From: Lacihabitans sp. CS3-21
Lineage (GTDB): Bacteria > Bacteroidota > Bacteroidia > Cytophagales > Spirosomataceae
Direction: 5' to 3'
Length of the DNA stretch: 64,000 nucleotides
NCBI RefSeq assembly: GCF_024343675.1
Contig: NZ_RJUD01000010.1
Coordinates: 1 to 64,000, forward strand
Below are positions 10,001-17,391 of this stretch, in pieces (position 1 is the stretch's first letter; each line of letters begins with the position of its first letter). The position numbers and the translations under genes were made by a program. Under the pieces are notes generated by a model. It worked only from the letters and a program-made list of their open reading frames with translations. It did not search any database and had not been told where the DNA came from.

Positions 10001-10224
10001 ACATCAGTAATAGCACCGTTCATGGTACCTTTTTCGGTTACCGTTACACCAGGTAACCCTGATCCTGTTTCGTCACTTACTTTACCTTTAATTTCTTTGG
10101 CAAAAGCCATAGAACTCATCAAGGCAACAATAAGTAAACTAAGCGAGAATTTGGAAATGCCTTTGCCCAGTTTCCAAGGGATAGAAAGCACTCCATTTTT
10201 TTTGAGTAATTGTTTCATCATCAT
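7018..10224 (-). CDS. SusC/RagA-family TonB-dependent outer-membrane transporter
   Basis: A 1068-residue TonB-linked outer-membrane transporter. A signal sequence (~1-42, ending MAFAKE) is followed by a carboxypeptidase-regulatory-like domain (~43-125: GKVSDETGSGLPGVTVTEKG, DVNGQFTVNV), a TonB-box-like EVVVVGYGTQ, the plug domain (~140-255: IRIRGSNTLNNGDALIVVDG, NDIESVSVLKDASAAIYGSR) and a 22-strand-type barrel to the C-terminal phenylalanine. It imports oligomers captured by the SusD partner using energy from TonB/ExbBD. Three consecutive ATGs start the gene; the first is used here. A LacI-family regulator is divergently transcribed 373 bp away and is the likely controller. Confidence 0.95.
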   Translation of the reverse strand: MMMKQLLKKNGVLSIPWKLGKGISKFSLSLLIVALMSSMAFAKEIKGKVSDETGSGLPGVTVTEKGTMNGAITDVNGQFTVNVKGDAAILVFSFVGYAGLEEVVGSRSIINVTLTPDVSSLNEVVVVGYGTQKKETITGSVASVKGSELVKSPVVNLSNSIAGRMAGVVAVNRSGEPGADGSAIRIRGSNTLNNGDALIVVDGIPNRAGGLDRINPNDIESVSVLKDASAAIYGSRAANGVILITTKRGKTGKPQLAYSANQGYSQPTVIPKLTNAAQYVGMLNDLDIYGLPTTEWAAANTAYKSTGTYTRPDGTTRKAPFSPTDIQKYADGSDPWLYPNTDWYGATLKNWSPQTQHNLQISGGTEAVKYLASLGYQNQDGFYKKSATGYQQYDIRLNLDAKINKYVDMNVGLLAREEVRNYPTRSAGAIFRMQMRGKPQQQAFWPNGLPGPDIENGENPVVITTDLSGYDKKKDDYIQTNGSINVKIPWIDGLKWTGTAAVDKKTVFRKLWQIPWTLYQQGSGFEADGTTPKLVASKRGPAEPRLDEFYEDQLNILLGSVVSYEKQIGVHGITALAGMNRETIDGNNFSAFRRYFISPALDQMFAGGDLERTNSGGGFETARINYFGRMAYNYKEKYLAEFLWRYDGSDRFPAKSRYGFFPGFMAGWVVSEENFMKEQNVFSFLKLRGSWGQLGNDQVNLPNSSTPATYQYLSTYGFRSYILGDAEQKTLFETRLPNENITWEVASNSNVGLEGQLMNGKVFFEMDYFSNYRSKILWFKNASVPQSTGITLPAQNIGEVSNKGFDFNIGYRGGKGDFKYNVSVNGGYAKNKIEFWDEAPGAPEWQRTTGKPMNTFMAYLYDGVFKDQADIDARTVDYSAIVKTLRPGDMKYQDYNGDGKITPDDQVRTDNTTLPMFQGGINLGGQYKNFDLTILIQGAAGAKQYVSAGEMGNIGNYLLDMYEDRWTIDNPSSVHPRIANRSDQYYSNNNTYWLRSSDYIRLKNFELGYSLPEVLTKKIGSSSARIYVSGINVFTVDKLKVFDPETASTTGQYYPQSRVMNMGLNIKF

Positions 10225-10597
10225 AGACGAATGATTTAAATGGTTGAAAAAAAAGAAAATTATAGACCGAAATATTTGGCCAATGAATGCAGCAGAACAC
10301 CAGTTTTAAGGTATAAAACTAGCAGGTTTTTTTTCTGGGATGCGATGCAATAGTTTAATCTATTAAGGTCAGTAGTCAAAATTACAAAAAATATGAGGTT
10401 TGAATTTGCTTAAAAAAATTATATTAAATCATGAAATAGTAAAATATGCGTTTTTGTGCCTTTAAGAATGTTTTTTTAGTATTTTTATTGAAATGCAAAT
10501 GTTTGCATAATTTTTTTATTAATTTTATAGACACAATTGTCTTATTGATATTCACAATTGACTTAAATCAACCTATTTTATAAAAAAAACCTGAGAA
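10225..10597. other. Divergent susC/lacI intergenic control region
   Basis: A 373-bp AT-rich stretch without a gene. It holds a near-perfect dyad at 10493-10508, two ACAATTG motifs at 10533-10539 and 10554-10560, and a TTGGCCAA palindrome near 10276-10283, 52 bp before the susC start. I could not identify a convincing TAnnTTTG -7 element for either gene. Both promoters must lie here because the flanking genes diverge. Confidence 0.6.
10493..10508. promoter_or_regulatory. Candidate LacI-family operator
   Basis: ATGCAAA-TG-TTTGCAT is a perfect 7-bp inverted repeat with a two-base centre, the size and symmetry bound by LacI/CcpA-type dimers. It lies 90 bp upstream of the lacI-family start and 269 bp upstream of susC, so it could mediate autoregulation and control of the transporter. 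Confidence 0.55.
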
Positions 10598-11602
10598 ATG
10601 AAAAGTGAAATAAATATCAAAAGCATAGCAGAAGCACTGAGCGTTTCTATCTCTACGGTCTCTAGGGCATTGCAGAACAATCCTAAAATAGGTTTAAAGA
10701 CAAGGGAATTGGTTTTAGAAAAAGCAAAGGAATTGAAATATGTGCCTAATCCCGCTTCCATGTTTTTGAAAGGAAAGAAAATGTTTGTCATCGGAATCAT
10801 CGTTCCAGCTCTTGATGAAGAATTTTTCACAAAAGTGATCAATACTGTTGAGGATTTTTTTGAGAAGCAAGGCTACCAAGTTTTTGTCTTTCAAACCCGC
10901 AACGATATGAAACGACAAGACAATGCCCTAGAACTTATGCTCAAATACCGAGTTGATGGATTATTGGTTTCTTTGGCAGGAAATACAACGGATTACTCAA
11001 AGTTTAAAAAGGTGGAGGATTTTGGAATTCCAGTAGTTTTCTTCGACAGAGTTCCTCGTTCATACAAATCGCACAAAATTAAATGCGACATTCAAAAAGG
11101 TGCTGTGGATGCCATCGGATTTTTGAAAGACCTCAATTGCAAAAGAATAGCTCTCATAAATGGCCCTTCAAATCTTGATGCCTCCGACGAAAGATTAAAT
11201 GGTTACCTTTTGGGATTACAAAAAAACAATATAAGAAGCAGTCAGAGTTTGATAAAATCATGCGATTTGACAAAAAAAAGTGCAATGGCTGTTATGGAGG
11301 AGTTCCTGTCCCAAGAGAATGTTCCTGATGCGATTTTTGGATTTAATGATTATGTGGCTCTTTATGCCATGTTGGTTTGCAAAAAAAGGGGAATCGTGCC
11401 TAACCAAGAAATCAAGTTTGTTAGCTATGGCAATTTACCCATAACTTCATTGATGAGTAATCCGCCATTGGCTTCTGTAGAACAGTTTCCCGATAAAACA
11501 GGAATGGAAGCTGCACAACTATTGTTATCTATCATTGACAATAAAGTAGAAATTGATGATTATAGGGAAATGATAATTGAAACAAAACTAGTGGTACATT
11601 AG
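10598..11602 (+). CDS. LacI-family transcriptional regulator
   Basis: A 334-residue regulator. Residues ~3-50 form the LacI helix-turn-helix and hinge (IKSIAEALSVSISTVSRALQ, RELVLEKAKELKYVPNPAS), and the remainder is a periplasmic-binding-protein-like sensor domain (VIGIIVPALDEEFF, VDGLLVSLA, GIPVVFFDRVPRS, CKRIALINGPSNL, DAIFGFNDYVALYAM). Family members release or bind DNA on sensing a sugar-like ligand. It is divergent from susC and directly downstream of a palindrome fitting its expected operator, so it probably controls the SusCD locus. The cytochrome gene follows 61 bp downstream on the same strand, but no shared function is evident. The ligand is unknown. Confidence 0.93.
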   Translation: MKSEINIKSIAEALSVSISTVSRALQNNPKIGLKTRELVLEKAKELKYVPNPASMFLKGKKMFVIGIIVPALDEEFFTKVINTVEDFFEKQGYQVFVFQTRNDMKRQDNALELMLKYRVDGLLVSLAGNTTDYSKFKKVEDFGIPVVFFDRVPRSYKSHKIKCDIQKGAVDAIGFLKDLNCKRIALINGPSNLDASDERLNGYLLGLQKNNIRSSQSLIKSCDLTKKSAMAVMEEFLSQENVPDAIFGFNDYVALYAMLVCKKRGIVPNQEIKFVSYGNLPITSLMSNPPLASVEQFPDKTGMEAAQLLLSIIDNKVEIDDYREMIIETKLVVH

Positions 11603-11663
11603 TCACATAACATAGAGGTCAAATAAATGTAATTTGCAAGCCTTCTGAACGAATGGAACAATA

Positions 11664-12872
11664 ATGATAAAAAAATACGCACTTTTGACATTGGCATTTC
11701 TGATTTTTTCTGCTGCCATTTATTTTGTTTTGGAAAAAAACAAGGTATTTAATGAGCCGGAGGTGATACTGCCTTTGACCAAATCGTGGGAAAAAGTGGT
11801 ACCTAACCAAAAAGTGCCACATGGCTTGGTCTCTTTGAAATCGGAAGATTGTGGAACATGCCACAAAGAATATTATGCCGAATGGAAAACCTCAACACAT
11901 GCTCAGGCTTGGGTCGATCAGCAGTTTCAGGCCGAATTAAAAAAAGAATCCAGCCCTTTTATGTGCATCAACTGTCACATACCACTTCAAAACCAGCAAG
12001 AGTTTATTGTAAAGGGACTCATAAACGGAGATATTTATAAACCCGTAAAAGAAAAAAATCCACTTTTTGATAGCGAATTACAAAAAGAGGGTATCAATTG
12101 TGCCAGTTGCCATGTTAGAAACAATGTCATTATTGGTAGTAGTGGAAGTACATTAGCTCCACATCCAGTAAAAAAAGATCCCATTCATTTGTCTGAAACG
12201 CTTTGCATTTCTTGTCACAATGCCAACGCCGTGGTTACGCCCACTTTGGCATGTACATTTCAGACTGGCGACGAGTGGAAAGCAGGGCCGTTTTATGGGA
12301 AGAAAAACTGCATAAGTTGTCATATGCCAGAGACGCATCGTTCATTAATGGAAGGTTTTCCTGCGAAAAAGAGTCATTTTCATAATTTTCCTGCATCTGG
12401 TATTCCCAAGCATGACACTTTAAAACCTGCCATGTTGAAAAGTCTGGAATTTTACAGCAGTAATGTTAAAAAAAGCTATAAACTATCTGATACATTGAAG
12501 TTTAGCCTTACCCTAAAAAATGAACACGCTGGGCATCGTGTGCCTTCAGGTGACCCTGAGCGGTTTTTGCTGATCGACTTGGTTTTGAAAACTTCAGAGG
12601 GAAAAATTATAGCAAAAACACAAGGAAGGGTTGGGGAGTCTTGGGAGTGGTATCCTGTAGCTAAAAAACTGAGCGATAATAATTTAAATCCCGGTGAAGC
12701 CAGGTCTTACAATTTTAAACAATTATTAAACGCCAAAGGGAAGTACACTTTAGAAACCAAAGTGACGAAGCATAGAATGACCGAGGAAGCCGCCAAATAC
12801 AACAAAATAGATAGTTCATATCCAAGATCAATCTCTATTTACGAAAAAAGCTATGGATTCGAAGTGAAGTAA
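11664..12872 (+). CDS. Pentaheme c-type cytochrome
   Basis: A 402-residue exported multiheme cytochrome. One N-terminal hydrophobic segment (~5-23) acts as signal or anchor. Five CxxCH heme sites follow: CGTCH (63-67), CINCH (101-105), CASCH (146-150), CISCH (181-185) and CISCH (216-220), with further histidines that could be distal ligands. The C-terminal third (~270-402) is heme-free and beta-rich with NEHAGHRVPSGDPERF, a segment common to this group of cytochrome c554-like proteins. It should sit in the periplasm carrying electrons, but no reductase, oxidase or quinol partner is adjacent, so the pathway is not known. It may be co-transcribed with the lacI-type gene 61 bp upstream. Confidence 0.85.
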   Translation: MIKKYALLTLAFLIFSAAIYFVLEKNKVFNEPEVILPLTKSWEKVVPNQKVPHGLVSLKSEDCGTCHKEYYAEWKTSTHAQAWVDQQFQAELKKESSPFMCINCHIPLQNQQEFIVKGLINGDIYKPVKEKNPLFDSELQKEGINCASCHVRNNVIIGSSGSTLAPHPVKKDPIHLSETLCISCHNANAVVTPTLACTFQTGDEWKAGPFYGKKNCISCHMPETHRSLMEGFPAKKSHFHNFPASGIPKHDTLKPAMLKSLEFYSSNVKKSYKLSDTLKFSLTLKNEHAGHRVPSGDPERFLLIDLVLKTSEGKIIAKTQGRVGESWEWYPVAKKLSDNNLNPGEARSYNFKQLLNAKGKYTLETKVTKHRMTEEAAKYNKIDSSYPRSISIYEKSYGFEVK

Positions 12873-12923
12873 AGAAGGTATTTCAAATATTAGATCGGGT
12901 CAAAAAACTTAAATTTTTTAAAC

Positions 12924-12956
12924 TTTTGCTTTAAAGCCAATATTTGTCGAAATTTG
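12924..12956 (+). promoter_or_regulatory. Possible mgtE promoter
   Basis: TTTTG (12924-12928) lies 20 bases before GAAATTTG (12949-12956), a partial match to TAnnTTTG, with the mgtE ATG 25 bases further on. Weak consensus agreement; no Mg-sensing leader structure was recognised in the 109-bp gap. Confidence 0.3.
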
Positions 12957-12981
12957 CAGCCAATCAAAAAGTTTTAAAGAA

Positions 12982-14340
12982 ATGGCGACTTTCGATTTAA
13001 CCAAAGAGTACCTAGTAAGTATTGAGGAAGCCATTTCTTCTGACAATACTGAATTTTTACTTTCAGAACTCGACGAACTTTTTCCCGCCGATATTTCTTC
13101 TGTTCTTTATGAGCTGACAGGAGATCAAGCACATCAATTATTTTCTCTTTTAGACACCGAGAAAGGTGCTGAAGTTCTTTCTAATATAGAGTCTGATGAT
13201 CGTAAAAAGTTCATAAAAGAACAGTTTACTGTTGAGGAAATAGCCAAATATGTAAATTTGTTTGACTCTGACGATGCTGTGGATTTACTCAACGAGCAGC
13301 CCATAGAAGTCAGAGAAAAAGTAATTGCACTTTTAGAGGACCGAGAACAAGCCCGATTTATTTTGGATTTATTACATTATCCAGAAGATGTAGCGGGTGG
13401 ACTTATGCAAAAAGAATTGGTAAAAGTATTTACCAATCAAACCGTGAGCGAGTGTGTAGAGGAAATCCGCCTACAGGCAGAAAATGTAGATAAAGTTTAC
13501 GCCGTTTATGTCGTAGACGCTGAGCAAAAGCTGAAGGGAATTGTGTCTTTGAAGCAAATTGTTTTGGCTAGGAAAAATACCAAAATTGAGAATATAGTTG
13601 ACGATGAAATAGCTTTTGTAGATACCACACAAAGTGGTGCAGAAGTGGCTCAAATCATGCAAAAATATGATTTAGAAGCTATTCCCGTCGTTAATTCATT
13701 GGGAAGACTTTTGGGTGTAATTACTATCGACGACGTTATCGACTTTATCACCGAAAAAGCGGAGGAGGACATCCAGGTAATGGCCGGTATCACTGGTGAG
13801 GCCGAAGAAGATGACTCCGTTTGGCATTTAGCCAAAGCCCGCATCCCTTGGCTGGTGGTAGGTGTTTTTGGAAGTCTTTTGGCGGCATCAGTAATTCGTC
13901 AATTCGAAGATACCCTTGCCAGAGTTTCGGCTTTGGCCATGTTTATTCCCATTATGGGTTCTACAGGTGGAAACGTCGGGATTCAAACTTCCTCCCTTAT
14001 TGTACAGTCATTGGCCGAAAAATCTGGAATTAGTATTGGGCTTTGGGAAAGGCTCTCGAAAGTTATTAGAGTGGCATTGATCAATGGATTGGTGGTAGGT
14101 GTGGTTACCGGAATATATGTTTATGCCATTGGTGAACCCGAGTTGTTTTGGGTAGTTTGTATTTCATTGTTTTCTGTGGTTATTTTGGCCTCATTTATGG
14201 GTACTATTACACCGCTGATATTAGATAAAATTGGTATAAATCCAGCCATGGCTTCTGGGCCATTTATTACAACCGCCAATGATTTGATTGGCATCGGAAC
14301 CTATTTTTTGATAGCTTATTATCTTTTGCGGTTAAATTAA
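12982..14340 (+). CDS. mgtE: MgtE magnesium transporter
   Basis: A 452-residue magnesium channel/transporter. In order: the N-terminal MgtE domain of superhelical repeats (~20-130: PADISSVLYELTGDQAHQLF, DRKKFI), two CBS domains (~135-255: YPEDVAGGLMQKELV, VVDAEQKLKGIVSLKQIV, AIPVVNSLGRLLGVITIDDV), a plug helix, and five transmembrane helices (~280-452) with the pore-lining segment PIMGSTGGNVGIQTSSLIVQ. The cytosolic domains gate the pore according to Mg2+ level. Length is normal. The dtd gene starts one base after the stop (TAA-T-ATG), so the two are probably translated from one transcript. Confidence 0.96.
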   Translation: MATFDLTKEYLVSIEEAISSDNTEFLLSELDELFPADISSVLYELTGDQAHQLFSLLDTEKGAEVLSNIESDDRKKFIKEQFTVEEIAKYVNLFDSDDAVDLLNEQPIEVREKVIALLEDREQARFILDLLHYPEDVAGGLMQKELVKVFTNQTVSECVEEIRLQAENVDKVYAVYVVDAEQKLKGIVSLKQIVLARKNTKIENIVDDEIAFVDTTQSGAEVAQIMQKYDLEAIPVVNSLGRLLGVITIDDVIDFITEKAEEDIQVMAGITGEAEEDDSVWHLAKARIPWLVVGVFGSLLAASVIRQFEDTLARVSALAMFIPIMGSTGGNVGIQTSSLIVQSLAEKSGISIGLWERLSKVIRVALINGLVVGVVTGIYVYAIGEPELFWVVCISLFSVVILASFMGTITPLILDKIGINPAMASGPFITTANDLIGIGTYFLIAYYLLRLN

Positions 14341-14341
14341 T

Positions 14342-14794
14342 ATGATAGCAGTTATTCAAAGAGTTACAGCATCGTCTGTTGTTATTGAAGGGCAAATCAA
14401 AGGTAAGATAAACGACGGCTTTCTGGTTTTGTTGGGTGTTTGTTTAGCAGACACCACGGAAGATGTTGAATGGCTCGCAAAGAAAATTTTGTGTTTAAGA
14501 GTATTCGGAGACGAAGAAGGGAAAATGAATAAAGACCTCAACGAAATTGAAGGTAATATACTTTTGATTTCCCAGTTTACACTTCACGCCTCTACCAAAA
14601 AAGGGAATCGCCCATCGTTCATAGAAGCTGCAAAACCCGATCAAGCAATTCCACTTTATGAAAAAATGATAGAGTTGTTGAGTGCAGGATTGGGAAAAAG
14701 AATCGAAACCGGCATTTTTGGTGCTGACATGAAAGTTTCGATTGAAAATGACGGCCCAGTTACCATAATTATTGATTCTCAGAATAAGAGATAG
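14342..14794 (+). CDS. dtd: D-aminoacyl-tRNA deacylase
   Basis: A 150-residue DTD enzyme that hydrolyses D-aminoacyl-tRNAs (and mischarged Gly-tRNA-Ala), protecting translation. It begins MIAVIQRVTASSVVIEG and has both active-site signatures: SQFTLHASTKKGNRPSF in the middle and the Gly-cisPro motif NDGPVTI near residue 138. Length is that of the family. It starts one base after mgtE and is followed by a strong bidirectional terminator hairpin at 14816-14859. All expected residues are present. Confidence 0.97.
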   Translation: MIAVIQRVTASSVVIEGQIKGKINDGFLVLLGVCLADTTEDVEWLAKKILCLRVFGDEEGKMNKDLNEIEGNILLISQFTLHASTKKGNRPSFIEAAKPDQAIPLYEKMIELLSAGLGKRIETGIFGADMKVSIENDGPVTIIIDSQNKR

Positions 14795-14815
14795 AAAACT
14801 TCCGATTTCTTGAAA

Positions 14816-14859
14816 AAAAATACGCATCAGATTTTTTTCTAATGCGTATTTTTATTTTT
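14816..14859 (+). terminator. Terminator between convergent dtd and rhodanese genes
   Basis: AAAAATACGCAT (14816-14827) pairs perfectly with ATGCGTATTTTT (14842-14853) around a 14-base loop, with T-rich sequence after it and an A-run before it. It can therefore serve both the rightward mgtE-dtd transcript and the leftward PASTA-rhodanese transcript. Confidence 0.8.
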
Positions 14860-14873
14860 GTTGGCTTTGGGAA

Positions 14874-15182
14874 TTATTCTGAAGCTCTATAAGCCAAAAT
14901 GCCTCCGACTACATTGTGCACTTTTTCAAAACCTTCAGAAATTAGGTAATGCTTTGCCCTGTCACTTCTTGCTCCACTTCGGCAATGAATATAAATGTCC
15001 TTTCCTTTCATAGCTTCTAATTGATCTAGGCTATCGGGTAAATCGCCCAAAGGAATCAAGACTCCACCCAAGTTGTCTTCTTCGTATTCATCTGGATTTC
15101 TAACATCCACCAGATTAAAAGGCTCTCCACTTTCAATCATTTCACGCAACTGGTCTACTGAAATATCAAAATTTTCGTTCAT
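14874..15182 (-). CDS. Rhodanese-like domain protein (single domain)
   Basis: A 102-residue cytoplasmic single rhodanese domain. It shows VDQLREMIESGEPFNLVDVRNPDEYEEDN and the active-site loop IHCRSGARSDRA, with the catalytic cysteine that carries a persulfide. Small rhodaneses of this type move sulfane sulfur, but the acceptor is unknown. It lies 12 bp downstream of the PASTA-protein gene in the same direction and is probably co-transcribed, although the two functions have no obvious link. Its 3' end faces the shared terminator with dtd. Confidence 0.92.
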   Translation of the reverse strand: MNENFDISVDQLREMIESGEPFNLVDVRNPDEYEEDNLGGVLIPLGDLPDSLDQLEAMKGKDIYIHCRSGARSDRAKHYLISEGFEKVHNVVGGILAYRASE

Positions 15183-15194
15183 TATTTTTTCTTT

Positions 15195-15977
15195 TTAATT
15201 TTCTATCGAATTGCTAGTACCATCCCCAGATACCCAAATATTTACGGGAGAGCCTATTTTTATTTTTTCGTCAATTCCTGCAGAAGGTTGTTGCTTAAAC
15301 ACCGTTCCAGCTGGTTTATCTGATAACTCATATATAATGTTACCTAAACTAAGACCTAGGCCAGAAAGCAGTATATCGGCTTCGTCTTGGGCCATTCCCA
15401 CTACATTCGGCACGTCAATGCGTTGATTTCCATAGCCATCGCCTACAACAAAAGTGACTTTAGAACCTTTTGGTATTTCGTCACCTTGCTGAATTTCTCT
15501 CCCATTAACCTTTACAGCAAGTACCGTGTTTTCTTCTAAAGCTGCAATTTTTTCTTCTCCATCATAAAGAAGTCCAGAGCTAAGTAATTGATTTTGAGCA
15601 CTTGATGTTGAGCGGCCAATGATATTTGGTAACTTTACCAATGGGGCTGAGGCTGCGGCTACCGTTAAGTAAATTTTACGACCTGTTTTTACGTTGGCAC
15701 CAGATTTTGGATAATTGGCGATGATACTCAGAGGTTCTGCACCAGAAACAAATACACTATCGCTTATTTCATAGTCCAAGTCAGCATCATCAAGCAAATC
15801 TTCTGCGGCATCCATACTTAAACCTTTCAAATTTGGCACTTTAACGGCATCTCCATGATTGGTACTCCAAGGAAGATAAACGAAGAAAAAGCCAAAAAAT
15901 AGAACCAAAATAATCGAAACTATGATGGCTAGGTGAATTAAAACGTCGGTTTTAGTATTGGTGCTGTATTTGGGCAT
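15195..15977 (-). CDS. PASTA-domain membrane protein
   Basis: A 260-residue protein with a short cytoplasmic N-terminus, one transmembrane helix (~13-35) and three successive PASTA domains facing the periplasm: ~43-110 (VKVPNLKGLSMDAAEDLLDD), ~114-180 (VKLPNIIGRSTSSAQNQLLS) and ~187-250 (IDVPNVVGMAQDEADILLSG). PASTA modules bind peptidoglycan fragments or beta-lactams in penicillin-binding proteins and Ser/Thr kinases, but here there is no kinase or transpeptidase domain. It may be a cell-wall-sensing or scaffolding protein; this stand-alone form is common in Bacteroidota. A rhodanese gene follows 12 bp downstream. Confidence 0.9.
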   Translation of the reverse strand: MPKYSTNTKTDVLIHLAIIVSIILVLFFGFFFVYLPWSTNHGDAVKVPNLKGLSMDAAEDLLDDADLDYEISDSVFVSGAEPLSIIANYPKSGANVKTGRKIYLTVAAASAPLVKLPNIIGRSTSSAQNQLLSSGLLYDGEEKIAALEENTVLAVKVNGREIQQGDEIPKGSKVTFVVGDGYGNQRIDVPNVVGMAQDEADILLSGLGLSLGNIIYELSDKPAGTVFKQQPSAGIDEKIKIGSPVNIWVSGDGTSNSIEN

Positions 15978-16108
15978 TTTTTAGAATTTATATCAAAAGA
16001 CAAAGTAATTTGTTTTTATACGAAAAACCAAATGAAGTATTTTACAAGGAAAGCAATTTAATCTCGGATTTTATGATTTACTTTTTGGTGAGAATTAGGT
16101 AGAACAAG

Positions 16109-16705
16109 CTATTTTACAATAAAAGGCTTATGCAATTTAGCCAAGTATTTGCCCACAATGTCAAATTCCAGATTCACTTTATCACCTTCATTCAAAGCAT
16201 GCATGTTGGTATGTATCCAAGTGTAGGGAATAATGGCAACTGAAAAGCCGTTTTCTTTGGAATTAAAAACTGTCAAACTTATACCATTGAGACAAATTGA
16301 GCCTTTTTCAACCGTAATATTTCCCAAAGTTGCATCATATTCTATGTCCACTTGCCAGCTTCCGCTCAAGTCAGTTATTTTTTTACAAAAACCTATCTGG
16401 TCGACATGGCCCTGCACAATATGTCCGTCAAATCTTGCATCGGCCTTCATGCTTCTTTCCAGATTGACAAAATCACCCAATTTCAGATTACCCAAACTGG
16501 TTTTTTGTAAAGTTTCTCCTATGGCGGTCACTTGGTATTGATCCTCCTCAATATTTTCAATTGTCAAACAAACGCCATTGTGGCTGACACTTTGATCCAC
16601 TTTAAATTCATTAGTGAGGGTGCTTTCAAACACAAAACTGATGTTGCTTTGGTTGGGCTTTATTTCAATTAATTTGGCTTTGCTCTCTACTATTCCTGTA
16701 AACAT
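16109..16705 (-). CDS. ribE: Riboflavin synthase, alpha subunit
   Basis: A 198-residue enzyme that dismutates two 6,7-dimethyl-8-ribityllumazine molecules to riboflavin. It has the invariant start MFTGIVE and two lumazine-binding repeats (~1-97 and ~98-195), each with its own half-site: SVSHNGVCLTIE in the first and GSICLNGISLTVFN in the second, plus RFDGHIVQGHVDQIG between them. It is transcribed away from the DUF1684 gene, and no FMN riboswitch was recognised in the 93-bp gap. No other rib gene is present in the window, so it is scattered from the rest of the pathway. Confidence 0.96.
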   Translation of the reverse strand: MFTGIVESKAKLIEIKPNQSNISFVFESTLTNEFKVDQSVSHNGVCLTIENIEEDQYQVTAIGETLQKTSLGNLKLGDFVNLERSMKADARFDGHIVQGHVDQIGFCKKITDLSGSWQVDIEYDATLGNITVEKGSICLNGISLTVFNSKENGFSVAIIPYTWIHTNMHALNEGDKVNLEFDIVGKYLAKLHKPFIVK

Positions 16706-16798
16706 CTATTTCTGGTTATTTAAATCGACCCAATAGTTTTAACGTTTGGCCAATTTTACTAATTTTATGATTTACAAAAATAATCAATTTTTAAGTTT

Positions 16799-17377
16799 AT
16801 GAATAAATTTATTATTGGATTGGCAGCTTTGGGCATTTTAGGAATAATTATCTACTCGCTCTCAGGAACGCCCAATTACCATGATATCACGCACAAAGAA
16901 TTTGATACATACAAAGAGAATCTTGAAAACATGGAAGACAGCCCGATAAAAGAAAAGGGTACTTTCGATTTTTTTGAACCCAATGAAGAATGGATTGTTG
17001 AAGCAAGCTTTGTGCCATCAAAAGCAAACTTAGATTTTAGCATGGACATGACGGATTCCTCAAAAGTAAGTGCAAAGTTGGCTGGAGAAGCCTCTTTTGA
17101 GAAAAATGGACAAAAAATAAAAGTTTTGATTTTTGAGGAGGAGACCAATTATCTTTTGCCATTTAAAGATAAAACCTGTGGAAAGGAATCTTATGGTGGC
17201 GGAAGATATGTGAATATACCAAAAGACGATCTGGATGGAGATAAGATTGTAATAGATTTTAACAAATCACGTAATTTCTATTGTGCTTACACCGAATCCT
17301 ATATTTGTCCTATACCTCCAAAAGAAAACTTTATAAATGCCGAAGTGAATGTCGGCGAGAAAAATTTCATTAAATAA
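16799..17377 (+). CDS. DUF1684 family protein
   Basis: A 192-residue protein with an N-terminal hydrophobic segment (~4-20) that may be a signal anchor. The rest matches DUF1684: KIKVLIFEEETNYLLPFKD, then GKESYGGGRYVNIP and the conserved C-terminal FNKSRNFYCAYTESYICPIPP with its NPYCAY-like and CPIPP signatures. The biochemical role of this family is unknown. A metalloprotease gene follows 14 bp downstream in the same direction, so an operon is likely. It is divergent from riboflavin synthase. Confidence 0.85.
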   Translation: MNKFIIGLAALGILGIIIYSLSGTPNYHDITHKEFDTYKENLENMEDSPIKEKGTFDFFEPNEEWIVEASFVPSKANLDFSMDMTDSSKVSAKLAGEASFEKNGQKIKVLIFEEETNYLLPFKDKTCGKESYGGGRYVNIPKDDLDGDKIVIDFNKSRNFYCAYTESYICPIPPKENFINAEVNVGEKNFIK

Positions 17378-17391
17378 ACCTTAGAAAACCA

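Noticed and set aside
16706-16798. FMN riboswitch before riboflavin synthase
   Set aside because: The 93-bp gap is too short and lacks the conserved RFN element.
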